Source of the DNA: Pseudomonas chlororaphis subsp. piscium
GTDB lineage: Bacteria > Pseudomonadota > Gammaproteobacteria > Pseudomonadales > Pseudomonadaceae
Direction: 5' to 3'
NCBI RefSeq assembly: GCF_003850345.1
Contig: NZ_CP027707.1
Location: forward strand, 1,240,001-1,304,000
DNA: 64,000 bases
Shown here: piece after piece, positions 48,208 to 58,276 of the stretch
How the letters are laid out: each line of letters starts with the position of its first letter
Numbering within the stretch: the stretch's first letter is position 1
Notes under the pieces: model-generated
What the model was told of the DNA's origin: nothing
What the model saw: the letters and a program-made list of their open reading frames with translations, nothing else
Databases searched by the model: none
Translations under genes and position numbers: made by a program

Positions 48208-49125
48208 ATGCGAGTCCTCAGCATTGTCTGCCTGCTACTGACCTTGAGCGGTTGCAGCTCGCTGCTGTTCTATCCCGAGCGCGGCTTGCCGTTCACCCCG
48301 GACAAGGCCCGGCTCGATTACCGCGACGTCACACTGACCGCCGCCGACGGTACGCGCCTGCACGGCTGGTGGCTGCCGGCCAAGGCCGGGGTGCCGGTCA
48401 AGGGCACGGTGCTGCACCTGCACGGCAATGGCGGCAACCTGTCCGGGCACCTCGGCGGCAGTTGGTGGTTGCCGGAGCAGGGCTACCAGGTGCTGCTGGT
48501 GGACTACCGTGGCTACGGGGTGTCGCAAGGCGAACCGAGCCTGCCGGCGATCTACCAGGACGTCGACGCGGCCTTCCAGTGGCTGGACCGGGCGCCCGAA
48601 GTCCAGGGCAAGCCGCTGATCGTCCTGGGCCAGAGCCTGGGCGGCGCCCTGGCCATCCACTATCTGGTGGAGCAGCATCCGGAACGCCAGCGCCAGCTCA
48701 AGGCCATCGTCTTCGACGGCGTGCCGGCCAGTTACCGCGAGGTGGGCCGTTTTGCCCTGAGCACGTCCTGGATGACCTGGCCGTTCCAGGTGCCGCTGTC
48801 CTGGCTGGTGCCGGATGGCGACAGTGCAATCAAGGCCATGGCGCGCCTGGATGGTGTGCCCAAGCTGATCTACCACAGCATCGACGATTCCCTCGTACCG
48901 CTTTCCAACGGCATCCGTCTGTATCAAGCTGCGCCCCCGCCCAGGGTGCTGCAGCTGACCCGTGGCGGGCATGTGCAGACCTTCGCCGACCCGGTCTGGC
49001 GCCAGGTGATGCTGCGTTACCTTGAAGATCCGCAGCATTTCAACGGCTTGCGCCGCCTGGGCGAAATCCCGAATTACCCCGCACCTTTGAATCCAGTCGT
49101 AGAACCTCCAGAGAGTCCGCAATGA
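48208..49125 (+). CDS. alpha/beta hydrolase lipoprotein
   Basis: 305 residues. The lipobox is LTLSGC (Cys at about 16) followed by SS. The hydrolase fold shows LHLHGNGGNLSGH (oxyanion side), the nucleophile in VLGQSLGGALA, Asp in SIDDSLVP and His in RGGHVQTF. It is similar to the BEM46/YfhR hydrolases. The substrate is unknown, but anchoring suggests an envelope role. It overlaps the next small gene by four bases. Confidence 0.88.
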   Translation: MRVLSIVCLLLTLSGCSSLLFYPERGLPFTPDKARLDYRDVTLTAADGTRLHGWWLPAKAGVPVKGTVLHLHGNGGNLSGHLGGSWWLPEQGYQVLLVDYRGYGVSQGEPSLPAIYQDVDAAFQWLDRAPEVQGKPLIVLGQSLGGALAIHYLVEQHPERQRQLKAIVFDGVPASYREVGRFALSTSWMTWPFQVPLSWLVPDGDSAIKAMARLDGVPKLIYHSIDDSLVPLSNGIRLYQAAPPPRVLQLTRGGHVQTFADPVWRQVMLRYLEDPQHFNGLRRLGEIPNYPAPLNPVVEPPESPQ

Positions 49126-49448
49126 GCGAAGAACGTAACGCCATCCCCATGATCATCACCGGTATCTGCAGCATCCTCGGCACCGTGGCGTGCCTGTGGT
49201 ACTACGGCTACCTGCATTTCGCCAAACCGGAGGATGCGTTGCTGCTCAACGATTTCACCATGCTCAAGACCGTGCCCGGCGAGGACTACAAGGTCTCCCT
49301 GGAGCCGGCGGCCGAGGTGGCGCAGTGCGTCGATGGCGTGCTGGTGCTGTTCGACACCGAGCAGAAGGGGCTGACCGGCGTGCTGGTCAACAACAAGAAG
49401 CGCGCCGTGCGCTGCATGGGCCAGGAAACACCGAAGCTGGAGCAGTGA
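49122..49448 (+). CDS. small membrane protein of unknown function
   Basis: 108 residues with one membrane segment (MIITGICSILGTVACLWYYGYL, about 10-31), then an acidic/neutral soluble part with two Cys (AQCVDG, VRCMGQE). The start ATGA overlaps the hydrolase stop, so translation is coupled. The family is not recognised, but the pairing with a lipoprotein hydrolase is the same as in P. aeruginosa. Confidence 0.75.
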   Translation: MSEERNAIPMIITGICSILGTVACLWYYGYLHFAKPEDALLLNDFTMLKTVPGEDYKVSLEPAAEVAQCVDGVLVLFDTEQKGLTGVLVNNKKRAVRCMGQETPKLEQ

Positions 49449-49491
49449 TCGAACGACTTGCCAGCGCAAGCCGTGATCCGTTTGCCGCAAT

Positions 49492-49526
49492 AAAAAAGCC
49501 CCGCCGATCAAGGCGGGGCTTTTTAT
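49492..49526. terminator. bidirectional terminator
   Basis: AAAAAAGCCCCGCC / GGCGGGGCTTTTTA with loop GATCAA. It lies between the convergent small membrane gene and the OmpA-type gene. Confidence 0.93.
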
Positions 49527-49557
49527 TGGGTGCACGGTTTATCGCGCGGGGCCGGCC

Positions 49558-50346
49558 TCAGTTGGCGCTGATGGCCGAACGTGGCGCGACCGGCTGGTTG
49601 TCGTTGGAAATGGTGACTTCCACGCGACGGTTCATGGCGCGCCCGGAAACGCTGCCGTTGTCGGCAACCGGGTATTGCTTGCCGTAACCCTGGGCAACGA
49701 TGCGTGCCGGATCGACACCCATCTTGATCAGGGCGACCTGCACCGAAGTGGCGCGACGCTCGGACAGCGACTGGTTGTAGGCCGCGCTGCCGGTGCTGTC
49801 GGTGTAGCCCTCGACAATCACTTTGCGGTCAGGGTTGTCGCGCAGGAACTGCGCCAGCTTGTTGATGTTGACCAGGCCGTTGGACTTCAGGTCGGCCTTG
49901 TTGGTGGCGAACAGCACGTCACCGAAGGTCACCAGGGTACCGCGGTCGGTCTGCTTGGCGTTGAGGCTCGATTGCAGTTGCTTGATCTGCGCGTCACGGG
50001 CATCGAGAAGCGCCTTGGCGCGCTGGTCGCCGGCGTCCTTGAGCTGGGTTTCCGCGGTGCGCAGAGCGATGGTCTGCTTGGCCACTTCAATCCGCTGGTT
50101 GGTCAGGTAGGCCAGTTGGTCGACCTTCTTTTCGTCCTCCTTGTTCAGGTAGGCCTTGTCGGCTTTGTCCAGCCATTCGCTGGCGTCCTTGGTTTCCAGG
50201 GCCGCCACCTTGGTGGCCTGCGGATTGGCCTGCAGGGCGGAGTAGTTGGTCCGGGCGTTTTCCAGGTTGGCGTTAGGCGGGGTGGAGCATGCCGCCAGCG
50301 CCACGCTCAGGGCCAACAGGGCAGGGATCATCAGTTGTTTACGCAT
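49558..50346 (-). CDS. OmpA-family outer membrane lipoprotein (LptF/PA3692-like)
   Basis: 262 residues. The lipobox is LAACS (Cys at 20). A DUF4398-like helical region follows (about 25-130). The C-terminal OmpA domain (about 140-245: LFATNKADLKSNG, VEGYTDSTGS, NQSLSERRATSV, NRRVEV) binds peptidoglycan. In P. aeruginosa the similar protein is called lipotoxin F. It follows the DUF4398 gene on the same strand after 53 bases, forming a probable operon. Confidence 0.9.
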   Translation of the reverse strand: MRKQLMIPALLALSVALAACSTPPNANLENARTNYSALQANPQATKVAALETKDASEWLDKADKAYLNKEDEKKVDQLAYLTNQRIEVAKQTIALRTAETQLKDAGDQRAKALLDARDAQIKQLQSSLNAKQTDRGTLVTFGDVLFATNKADLKSNGLVNINKLAQFLRDNPDRKVIVEGYTDSTGSAAYNQSLSERRATSVQVALIKMGVDPARIVAQGYGKQYPVADNGSVSGRAMNRRVEVTISNDNQPVAPRSAISAN

Positions 50347-50399
50347 AATGGGTTCGTCCTTTTATCGATGGCGAATACGTGGGAATTGGCGCCCGTGGC

Positions 50400-50813
50400 T
50401 CATTGCACGCTGCGCATGCCTTCCTGGCGCAGTTCCTGAACGCCTTTCTGAGAGTCCTTCAATGCCTGTTCGGCCTTGGCGGCCTGGGCCTTGCGCTCGG
50501 CGACGCGGGCGTCCCATTCGGCCTGTTCGGCCAGGCGCCGGGCTTCGTCGTAGTTCTTGTCGTGCATGGCGAGCTCGGCTTGTTTGAGCTTGTCCTGAGC
50601 CGACTTCATTTCCACGGCGGCAAACTCGGTACCGCCCGCGCTGACTGCGCTGTTGACCGCAGATTGCGTCACCGCGTATTGCTCGCTCGGCGGATTACCG
50701 GCGCAACCGGCCAGGACCAGGCTGCTACCGAGAGCCAGCGCGGCCAGCTTCAGCCCGCGCAGAGGGTTTGACGAGGATTTGGCAGTGCTGATCTTCATGG
50801 TCTTCAACTCCAT
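50400..50813 (-). CDS. DUF4398 lipoprotein
   Basis: 137 residues. The lipobox LVLAGCAG places the Cys near residue 37. The mature part is a helical hairpin (SAQDKLKQAELAMHDKNYDEARRLAEQAEWDARVAERKAQAAKAEQA). The ATG at 50813 has CAGGAG seven bases upstream; the ATG at 50798 is also possible. It shares its helical region with the N-terminal part of the next OmpA-type lipoprotein, suggesting one system. Confidence 0.85.
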   Translation of the reverse strand: MELKTMKISTAKSSSNPLRGLKLAALALGSSLVLAGCAGNPPSEQYAVTQSAVNSAVSAGGTEFAAVEMKSAQDKLKQAELAMHDKNYDEARRLAEQAEWDARVAERKAQAAKAEQALKDSQKGVQELRQEGMRSVQ

Positions 50814-51097
50814 TGGATAACTCCTGAAAAACATCAAAACCATCCCGGTTCCGCTGCCGTAACGCTGAGTGACGGTGTTGCCGAGGGTGCTGAATTGAAA
50901 CGGCCGTTCCAGTGATGGTTACTGGGTGTGACCGGAAGCTTTTTTGAATAGTTCAGAGAATATGGCCAGTCGCCGAGAAACTTTCTGACCGGGAAGACAA
51001 GGCTCTAAATCGGGAACTTTTGCCATGCGCAGGGGTACTCCTGACCCGATTCGGGGTCAGGAATAACGCTTTTATCGGTGAGAAATGCGGGAGTGGA

Positions 51098-51442
51098 TCA
51101 GTGTTTCTGTTCTTCGGCCTGAGCCGACATATCGTGCAGATAACGCCGCGACAGGGCGAGAAAACGCGGGGTAGGACCGATGTCCTCGTAGAGCGGATCG
51201 CCTTCTTCGTCGGTGGCGACCACATGCTGGCCCTGGACATAAGGGAAACTGGTTTCGAGTTCCTCCAGGGCAGCCCCGATCAGTTCGCCGAGCAGTTCCT
51301 CGGTCTGGCGTTTGGGGTACATCTCGGAAATCGCCGCCAGGCGTGCTGCGGCTTCGACGTCCAGATAGATCGTGTAGCCGGTCTTGGTCAGGCGACCCTT
51401 GGCGTTTTCTTCCCAGTGTTGCGCGAGCTCACGGATTTTCAT
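51098..51442 (-). CDS. small protein with a ribbon-helix-helix-like segment
   Basis: 114 residues. The central segment (GYTIYLDVEAAARLAAISEM...LLGELIGAALEELE) has the strand-helix-helix pattern of Arc/MetJ-type DNA binders, and the acidic tail is VVATDEEGDPLYEDIGPTP. Some database entries call such proteins pilus-related, which nothing here supports. TTGAGG lies six bases before the ATG. It stands alone, divergent from ppc, and 50814-51097 upstream of the lipoprotein gene holds no other gene. Confidence 0.75.
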   Translation of the reverse strand: MKIRELAQHWEENAKGRLTKTGYTIYLDVEAAARLAAISEMYPKRQTEELLGELIGAALEELETSFPYVQGQHVVATDEEGDPLYEDIGPTPRFLALSRRYLHDMSAQAEEQKH

Positions 51443-51682
51443 GGCAACCTCAATGAACGCCTGCTTGTGGCAGGGCCTGGTGAGTGACCGGCCTGTGCCG
51501 GCGCTAAGCCGTTGTGCGGCTTACTCTTGAGACTAGCTCCATCACGCAAGGTTTAAAGGCGCTTCGTCGTGCGCCGGCCTTGCCCGGACCCGTTCGCGTC
51601 AAGACCGCCCTTGCTAATAGCCATGTGCTGGCGGCACTCTTGGGGCTTACTAGGAGCCCCAAGTCCGCTGGAGAACAGGTAG

Positions 51683-54313
51683 ATGACCGATATTGATGCG
51701 CGCTTGCGCGAAGATGTTCACCTGCTGGGTGAGCTGTTGGGCAACACCATTCGTGAACAGTATGGCGAGGGTTTCCTCGACAAGATCGAACAGATTCGCA
51801 AGGGCGCCAAGGCCGACCGGCGCGGTTCGCTGGATGCCGAGCTCAGCGCCAGCCTCAACCAGCTCAGCGAGGACGAACTGCTGCCGGTGGCGCGGGCGTT
51901 CAACCAGTTCCTCAACCTGGCCAACATCGCCGAGCAGTACCAGTTGATTCACCGTCGCGAAGAGTCGCAGCCGGCGCCGTTCGAGTCGCGGGTGCTGCCG
52001 GAACTGCTGGCGCGCCTGCGGGCCGAAGGCCATGGCGCCGAGGCGCTGGCCCGGCAGCTGGGGCGGCTGGAGATCGAGCTGGTGCTGACCGCCCACCCCA
52101 CGGAAGTCGCCCGCCGCACGCTGATCCAGAAATACGATGCCATCGCCGCGCAACTGGCCGCCCAGGACCATCGCGACCTGACCTCGGCCGAGCGCGCGCA
52201 GATCCAGACCCGCCTGCAGCGCCTGATCGCCGAGGCCTGGCACACCGAAGAAATCCGCCGAACCCGGCCAACCCCGGTGGACGAAGCCAAGTGGGGCTTC
52301 GCAGTGATCGAACACTCGCTGTGGCAGGCCATCCCCAACTATCTGCGCAAGGCCGACCAGGCCCTGCATGCGGCCACCGGCATGCACTTGCCCCTGGAGG
52401 CGGCGCCGATCCGCTTCGCTTCGTGGATGGGCGGCGACCGGGACGGCAACCCCAATGTCACCGCGGCGGTGACCCGCGAGGTGCTGTTGCTGGCGCGCTG
52501 GATGGCCGCCGACCTGTACCTGCGCGATGTCGATCAACTGGCTGCCGACCTGTCCATGCAGCAGGCCAACGCGGCGCTGCGGACCCTGGCCGGCGACAGC
52601 GCCGAACCCTATCGCGCGGTGCTCAAGCAGTTGCGCGAGCGCCTGCGGGCCACCCGCAACTGGGCCCAGGCCTCGTTGAGCGGTAGCGTGCCAGCAACTG
52701 CCCAGGTGTTGCAGAACAACCGCGAGCTGCTGGACCCGCTGGAGCTCTGCTATCAGTCCCTGCATGAATGCGGCATGGGGGTAATCGCCGACGGTCCGCT
52801 GCTCGACTGCCTGCGCCGCGCGGTGACCTTCGGCCTGTTCCTGGTGCGCCTGGATGTGCGTCAGGACTCCTCGCGGCACACCGCGGCCATGACCGAAATC
52901 ACCGACTACCTGGGCCTGGGACGCTACGGCGACTGGAGCGAGGAGCAGCGCATCGATTTCCTGATGCGCGAACTGGGCAGCCGTCGTCCACTGCTGCCCG
53001 GTTACTTCAAGCCATCGGCCGATACCGCCGAAGTGCTGGCGACTTGCCGGGAAGTCGCCGCGGCCCCGGCGGCGTCGCTGGGCTCCTATGTCATCTCCAT
53101 GGCCGGCGCCGCTTCCGATGTGCTCGCCGTGCAACTGCTGCTCAAGGAAGCCGGTGTGCTGCGGCCGATGCGCGTGGTGCCGCTGTTCGAAACCCTGGCC
53201 GACCTGGACAACGCCGGCCCGGTGATCGAGCAGTTGCTGCTTCTGCCGGGCTATCGCTCGCGCTTGCAGGGGCCGCAGGAAGTGATGATCGGTTATTCCG
53301 ACTCGGCCAAGGATGCCGGCACCACCGCGGCCGCCTGGGCGCAGTACCGGGCCCAGGAAAAACTGGTGGATATCTGCCGCGAGCAGCAGGTCGAGCTGCT
53401 GCTGTTCCACGGTCGCGGTGGCACCGTGGGGCGTGGCGGCGGCCCGGCCCACGCGGCGATCCTGTCGCAGCCGCCGGGATCGGTGGCGGGGCGCTTCCGC
53501 ACCACCGAGCAAGGGGAAATGATTCGTTTCAAATTCGGCCTGCCGGACATCGCCGAGCAGAATCTCAATCTCTACCTGGCGGCGGTGCTGGAAGCGACCT
53601 TGCTGCCACCGCCCCTGCCGCAGCCGGCATGGCGCGACCTGATGGACGAGCTGGCCGCCGATGGGGTGAAGGCCTATCGCGCGGTGGTGCGGGAGAACCC
53701 GCAGTTCGTCGAGTATTTCCGCCAGTCCACGCCGGAGCAGGAGCTGGGGCGCCTGCCATTGGGCAGTCGGCCGGCCAAGCGTCGCGCCGGCGGCATCGAA
53801 AGCCTGCGGGCCATTCCGTGGATTTTCGGCTGGACCCAGACGCGCCTGATGTTGCCGGCCTGGCTGGGCTGGGAAACCGCCTTGAGCAAGGCCCTGGAAC
53901 GCGGGGAAGGCGAGTTGCTGGGGCAGATGCGCGAACAGTGGCCGTTTTTCCGTACGCGCATCGACATGCTGGAGATGGTGCTGGCCAAGGCCGACGCGGA
54001 TATCGCCCGTTCCTACGACGAGCGATTGGTCGAACCGGCGCTGCTGCCATTGGGTGCGCATTTACGCGACTTATTGTCGCAGGCGTGTTCGGTGGTCTTG
54101 GGGCTGACCGGTCAGTCGCAGTTACTGGCACATAGCCCTGACACCCTGGAGTTCATTCGCCTGCGCAACACCTACCTGGACCCGCTGCATCTATTGCAGG
54201 CCGAACTGCTGGCCCGCTCGCGACGCCAGGACGGCGCCCAGGACAGCCCGGTGGAACAGGCGCTGCTGGTGTCTGTGGCGGGGATTGCCGCCGGTTTGCG
54301 TAATACCGGCTAA
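51683..54313 (+). CDS. ppc: phosphoenolpyruvate carboxylase
   Basis: 876 residues, typical length. Catalytic His in [13 protein letters not shown] (about 140), [11 protein letters not shown], Lys in [10 protein letters not shown], and the glycine loop [14 protein letters not shown] are all present. The C-terminus ends in RNTG, as in the family. It fixes bicarbonate onto PEP to give oxaloacetate, refilling the citrate cycle. GGAG and AGG precede the ATG. Nothing suggests truncation. Confidence 0.97.
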   Translation: MTDIDARLREDVHLLGELLGNTIREQYGEGFLDKIEQIRKGAKADRRGSLDAELSASLNQLSEDELLPVARAFNQFLNLANIAEQYQLIHRREESQPAPFESRVLPELLARLRAEGHGAEALARQLGRLEIELVLTAHPTEVARRTLIQKYDAIAAQLAAQDHRDLTSAERAQIQTRLQRLIAEAWHTEEIRRTRPTPVDEAKWGFAVIEHSLWQAIPNYLRKADQALHAATGMHLPLEAAPIRFASWMGGDRDGNPNVTAAVTREVLLLARWMAADLYLRDVDQLAADLSMQQANAALRTLAGDSAEPYRAVLKQLRERLRATRNWAQASLSGSVPATAQVLQNNRELLDPLELCYQSLHECGMGVIADGPLLDCLRRAVTFGLFLVRLDVRQDSSRHTAAMTEITDYLGLGRYGDWSEEQRIDFLMRELGSRRPLLPGYFKPSADTAEVLATCREVAAAPAASLGSYVISMAGAASDVLAVQLLLKEAGVLRPMRVVPLFETLADLDNAGPVIEQLLLLPGYRSRLQGPQEVMIGYSDSAKDAGTTAAAWAQYRAQEKLVDICREQQVELLLFHGRGGTVGRGGGPAHAAILSQPPGSVAGRFRTTEQGEMIRFKFGLPDIAEQNLNLYLAAVLEATLLPPPLPQPAWRDLMDELAADGVKAYRAVVRENPQFVEYFRQSTPEQELGRLPLGSRPAKRRAGGIESLRAIPWIFGWTQTRLMLPAWLGWETALSKALERGEGELLGQMREQWPFFRTRIDMLEMVLAKADADIARSYDERLVEPALLPLGAHLRDLLSQACSVVLGLTGQSQLLAHSPDTLEFIRLRNTYLDPLHLLQAELLARSRRQDGAQDSPVEQALLVSVAGIAAGLRNTG

Positions 54314-54503
54314 GGTAATTGCCGGGGTTTTCAGTGGCTTGGCACGGTACTTCGAGCGCTGGCCCGAAAGGGCTGGCGACCGTTGCCAGGCGACACTTTG
54401 TTATGGGGTTGCGACCAGCAATACCCTGTCGCCAGGGCATAAAGGCAGCGGGTTGCTCCGACTTTCGGCTGCTTGTGTGCGCTGTGTCGGCTGTGTATCT
54501 TGA

Positions 54504-55250
<747 letters not shown>

Positions 55251-55273
55251 TCAGTCGGATTTGCTTCATCTTC

Positions 55274-55302
55274 AACGGCCCGCTTGCGGGCCGTTGCTGT
55301 TT
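55274..55302 (+). terminator. Rho-independent terminator after adk
   Basis: AACGGCCCGC / GCGGGCCGTT stem (10 pairs) followed by GCTGTTT. Confidence 0.8.
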
Positions 55303-55348
55303 ATAATGCGTCACTTTTTTCAACTCCCTCTGCCTTATGGAAACATCG

Positions 55349-56023
55349 ATGAGCACCTTGCTGGCCCTGGACACCGCGACTGAAGCCTGCTCGGTCGCCT
55401 TGCTGCACGACGGCAAGGTGACGAGCCACTACGAGGTGATCCCGCGCCTGCATGCACAGAAGCTGCTGCCGATGATCCAGAAACTGCTGGCCGATGCCGG
55501 CACCAGCCTGCAGGCCGTCGATGCCATTGCCTTCGGTCGCGGGCCGGGGGCCTTTACCGGTGTGCGGATCGCCATCGGCGTGGTGCAGGGCCTGGCCTTC
55601 GCCCTGGAGCGCCCGGTGCTGCCGGTGTCGAACCTGGCGGTGCTGGCGCAGCGGGCGTTGCGCGAACACGGCGCGACCCAGGTGGCTGCTGCCATCGATG
55701 CGCGGATGGATGAGGTCTACTGGGGTTGCTATCGCGAAGTGGCCGGCGAGATGCGCCTGGCAGGGGCCGAAGCGGTGTTGCCGCCAGAAGCCGCCGCGTT
55801 GCCGGCGGACGCCAGCGGCGACTGGTTCGGCGCGGGCACCGGCTGGGGCTACGCCGAGCGTATCGGGGTCAATCTCAGCGGCCAGGACGCGGGCATGCTG
55901 CCCCACGCCGAAGATTTGCTGAGCCTGGCGCGTTTCGCCTGGGAGCGCGGCGAGGCGATCCCGGCGGACGAGGCGCAACCGGTGTACCTGCGGGACAAGG
56001 TGGCGACGCCGAAGGCGCGCTGA
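55349..56023 (+). CDS. tsaB: tRNA threonylcarbamoyladenosine biosynthesis protein TsaB
   Basis: 224 residues starting STLLALDTATEACSVALLHDG, with the typical GRGPGAFTGVRIAIGVVQGLA motif. It partners TsaD and TsaE in t6A37 formation on ANN-decoding tRNAs. The ATG at 55349 is chosen over 55337 because it starts the conserved first strand. Confidence 0.95.
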   Translation: MSTLLALDTATEACSVALLHDGKVTSHYEVIPRLHAQKLLPMIQKLLADAGTSLQAVDAIAFGRGPGAFTGVRIAIGVVQGLAFALERPVLPVSNLAVLAQRALREHGATQVAAAIDARMDEVYWGCYREVAGEMRLAGAEAVLPPEAAALPADASGDWFGAGTGWGYAERIGVNLSGQDAGMLPHAEDLLSLARFAWERGEAIPADEAQPVYLRDKVATPKAR

Positions 56024-56207
56024 CCGCGCTACAGGGCCATCTGCCAGCACGAATCCGTGCGATGAGCGTGCCAATCGTCAGGTTTTCGTGGCCGTTTCCG
56101 GCGGCTTTTAAACCTTTTGCATTTTCTGTGTTCTAGTTATCACTCGGGCATTTGCGTAGTCGGCTAGGTGCCGCTAAATTGCCATCATTGATATCGAGCA
56201 TGTGATT

Positions 56208-56507
56208 ATGCGCATAGACGGCATTTCCTCTCAGTCCTACCCCATCAAGCGCAAGCCTCGCAAAGGCGGCGTGCTGCTGGACGACTCGCTGGAGGACGCA
56301 GATGCCGTCGAAGTCCAACCCGAGACTCCTGCCCAGGCGCGTTCCCAGTCCGCTGGGAGCACCAGCAATCTTCCCGCCCGTCCGCAGGACATGATCTTCC
56401 ATCGCGCCATGAAAAGAAGCGTGGCCAATGCCCTGGCCAGCTACCTGACCACCGCCGGTTTCGTCGATTGGGATATGGAAGTGGTGGGTCTCGACCTGCA
56501 TATCTGA
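56208..56507 (+). CDS. small protein of unknown function
   Basis: 99 residues. A basic N-terminus (MRIDGISSQSYPIKRKPRKGG) and an acidic, Pro/Ser-rich middle precede a C-terminal helix (DMIFHRAMKRSVANALASYLTTAGFVDW). I do not recognise the family. The stop overlaps the next start (TGATG), so it is coupled to the DUF72 gene. GTG at 56202 is an alternative start. Confidence 0.7.
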   Translation: MRIDGISSQSYPIKRKPRKGGVLLDDSLEDADAVEVQPETPAQARSQSAGSTSNLPARPQDMIFHRAMKRSVANALASYLTTAGFVDWDMEVVGLDLHI

Positions 56508-57367
56508 TGTTGCTGCCTTATTACCTCGGTTGTCCTTCCTGGAGCGAAAACGCCTGGCGTGAGTACCTGTATCCGGAAAGCGCGCGCCCGACGGATTTTC
56601 TCGGCCTGTATTGCCAGGTCTTCAATGCCGTGGAAGGCAATACCACCTTCTACGCGCGCCCCGCCGAGGCCACGGTGCAGCGCTGGGCACTGACCATGCC
56701 CGAGCATTTTCGCTTCACCGCCAAGTTTCCCGGCGATATCAGCCATGGTGGCGATCTGCGCGAGCAGCTGGGCGCGGCCGAGAGCTTCCTGCAGTTGCTC
56801 AGCCCGCTGGGCGAGCGTGTTTCGCCGCTGTGGCTTCAACTGCCCGCGAGCTTCACACCACAACGCCTGGCCGAGCTGGCGGGCTTTATCGATGGCCTGG
56901 AGCGGCCGTTGGCGGTGGAAGTCCGGCATCGGGACTTTTTCGCCAAGGGCGATGCCGAGCGCATGCTCAATCGCCTGTTGCTGGATCGCGGCGTGGAGCG
57001 TATCTGCCTCGACCCGCGCGCCTTGTTCAGTTGCACTTCCAGCGAGCCGTCCGTGCTCCATGCGCAATCGAAGAAACCCAAGGTGCCGCCGCGCCCGGCC
57101 GCCTTCACCCAGTTTCCCCAGGTACGTTTTATCGGCCATCCGGAGCTCGAGGCCAACGATCCGTTCCTGGTGCCCTGGATCGACAAGGTTGCCGGCTGGA
57201 TCGAGGAAGGGCGAACCCCCTACATCTTCCTGCACACCGCCGATAACCGCCTGGCCGCCGAGCTGGCGCGGCGTTTCCACGCGCGCCTGATGGAGCGCCT
57301 GCCTGGATTGCCGGCCTTGCCTGAGCTATACAGAGAGCCCGCCGCGGAGCAACTCGGCTTGCTCTGA
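56507..57367 (+). CDS. DUF72 (YecE-like) protein
   Basis: 286 residues of a TIM-barrel-like family. LPYYLGCPSWSENAWREYLYP and the central FNAVEGNTTFYARP, FRFTAKFPGDISH, LAVEVRHRDFF and PYIFLHTADN segments are typical. The function is unknown. It is translationally coupled to the unknown gene before it. Confidence 0.9.
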   Translation: MLLPYYLGCPSWSENAWREYLYPESARPTDFLGLYCQVFNAVEGNTTFYARPAEATVQRWALTMPEHFRFTAKFPGDISHGGDLREQLGAAESFLQLLSPLGERVSPLWLQLPASFTPQRLAELAGFIDGLERPLAVEVRHRDFFAKGDAERMLNRLLLDRGVERICLDPRALFSCTSSEPSVLHAQSKKPKVPPRPAAFTQFPQVRFIGHPELEANDPFLVPWIDKVAGWIEEGRTPYIFLHTADNRLAAELARRFHARLMERLPGLPALPELYREPAAEQLGLL

Positions 57368-57400
57368 GGCGGAATCATTTTCCTGCCCAGGAGTCCGCCA

Positions 57401-58228
57401 ATGGATGCGCAAACCCTCCGTGCCCAAACCTTCAAGGCCCTGCATGAGCGTGATCGGGCGTTCGTGATTCCCAACCCCTGGGACGCGGGTTCCGCCAAGA
57501 TGCTGGCCAGCCTCGGCTTCGAGGCCCTGGCGACCACCAGCGCCGGTTTCGCGTTCTCCCTGGGCCGCCCCGACGCTGAAGGCGCCTTGTCCCTGGAGGA
57601 CACCCTGGGCAACGTTCGCGCCATAGTCGGGGCCAGCAGCCTGCCGGTGGCGGTGGACCTGGAAAACGGTTTTTCCGACAGTCCCGAAGGCTGTGCCCGG
57701 ACCCTGCGCCAAGCGGCCGCCAGCGGGGCGGTGGGCGGCTCCATCGAAGACGCCACGGGGCGGGCCAATGATCCGATCTATGACTTCAAGCTGGCGGTCG
57801 AGCGTATCGAGGCCTCGGTCGCCGCGGTGCGGCAATTGCCTTTTCCCTTTGTGCTCACGGCGCGGGCGGAGAACCTGCTGCATGGCCGGCAGGACCTGCC
57901 GGACACCATTCGCCGCCTGCAAGCCTACGCCGAGGCCGGCGCCGATGTGCTGTATGCACTTGGGCTGAGCTCGGCGGAGGAAATCATTGCGGTGGTCCGG
58001 GCGGTGGCGCCGAAGCCGGTCAACGTGCTGATGTCGGGCGGCCTGAAATTGACCCAGGCGCAGTTGAGCGAGCTGGGGGTGAAGCGGATCAGCGTCGGTT
58101 CGGCCCTGGCGCGGGCCGCCTATGGCGCCTTCTACCAGGCGGCGCAGGAAATTCGCGACCACGGCAGCTTCGACTTCGCCGACCGGGCCATACCGTTCGG
58201 GCAGATCAACCAGTTGTTCAAGGGCTGA
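57401..58228 (+). CDS. isocitrate lyase/PEP mutase superfamily enzyme
   Basis: 275 residues. FVIPNPWDAGSAKMLASLGFEALATTSAG, VDLENGFSD, SIEDATG and VLTARAEN are the superfamily metal- and substrate-binding parts. It lacks the KKCGH of true isocitrate lyase, so oxaloacetate decarboxylase- or phosphonomutase-like activity is more likely. CAGGAG precedes the ATG. It lies 33 bases after the DUF72 gene in the same direction. Confidence 0.88.
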   Translation: MDAQTLRAQTFKALHERDRAFVIPNPWDAGSAKMLASLGFEALATTSAGFAFSLGRPDAEGALSLEDTLGNVRAIVGASSLPVAVDLENGFSDSPEGCARTLRQAAASGAVGGSIEDATGRANDPIYDFKLAVERIEASVAAVRQLPFPFVLTARAENLLHGRQDLPDTIRRLQAYAEAGADVLYALGLSSAEEIIAVVRAVAPKPVNVLMSGGLKLTQAQLSELGVKRISVGSALARAAYGAFYQAAQEIRDHGSFDFADRAIPFGQINQLFKG

Positions 58229-58276
58229 GCGGCCAGGCTGTCGCTGGGCGCCATTGAGGTAGTGGCAGCTTGAGGT

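Noticed and set aside
51650..54061. 803-codon open frame antisense to ppc
   Set aside because: Mirror frame of a well-conserved housekeeping gene.
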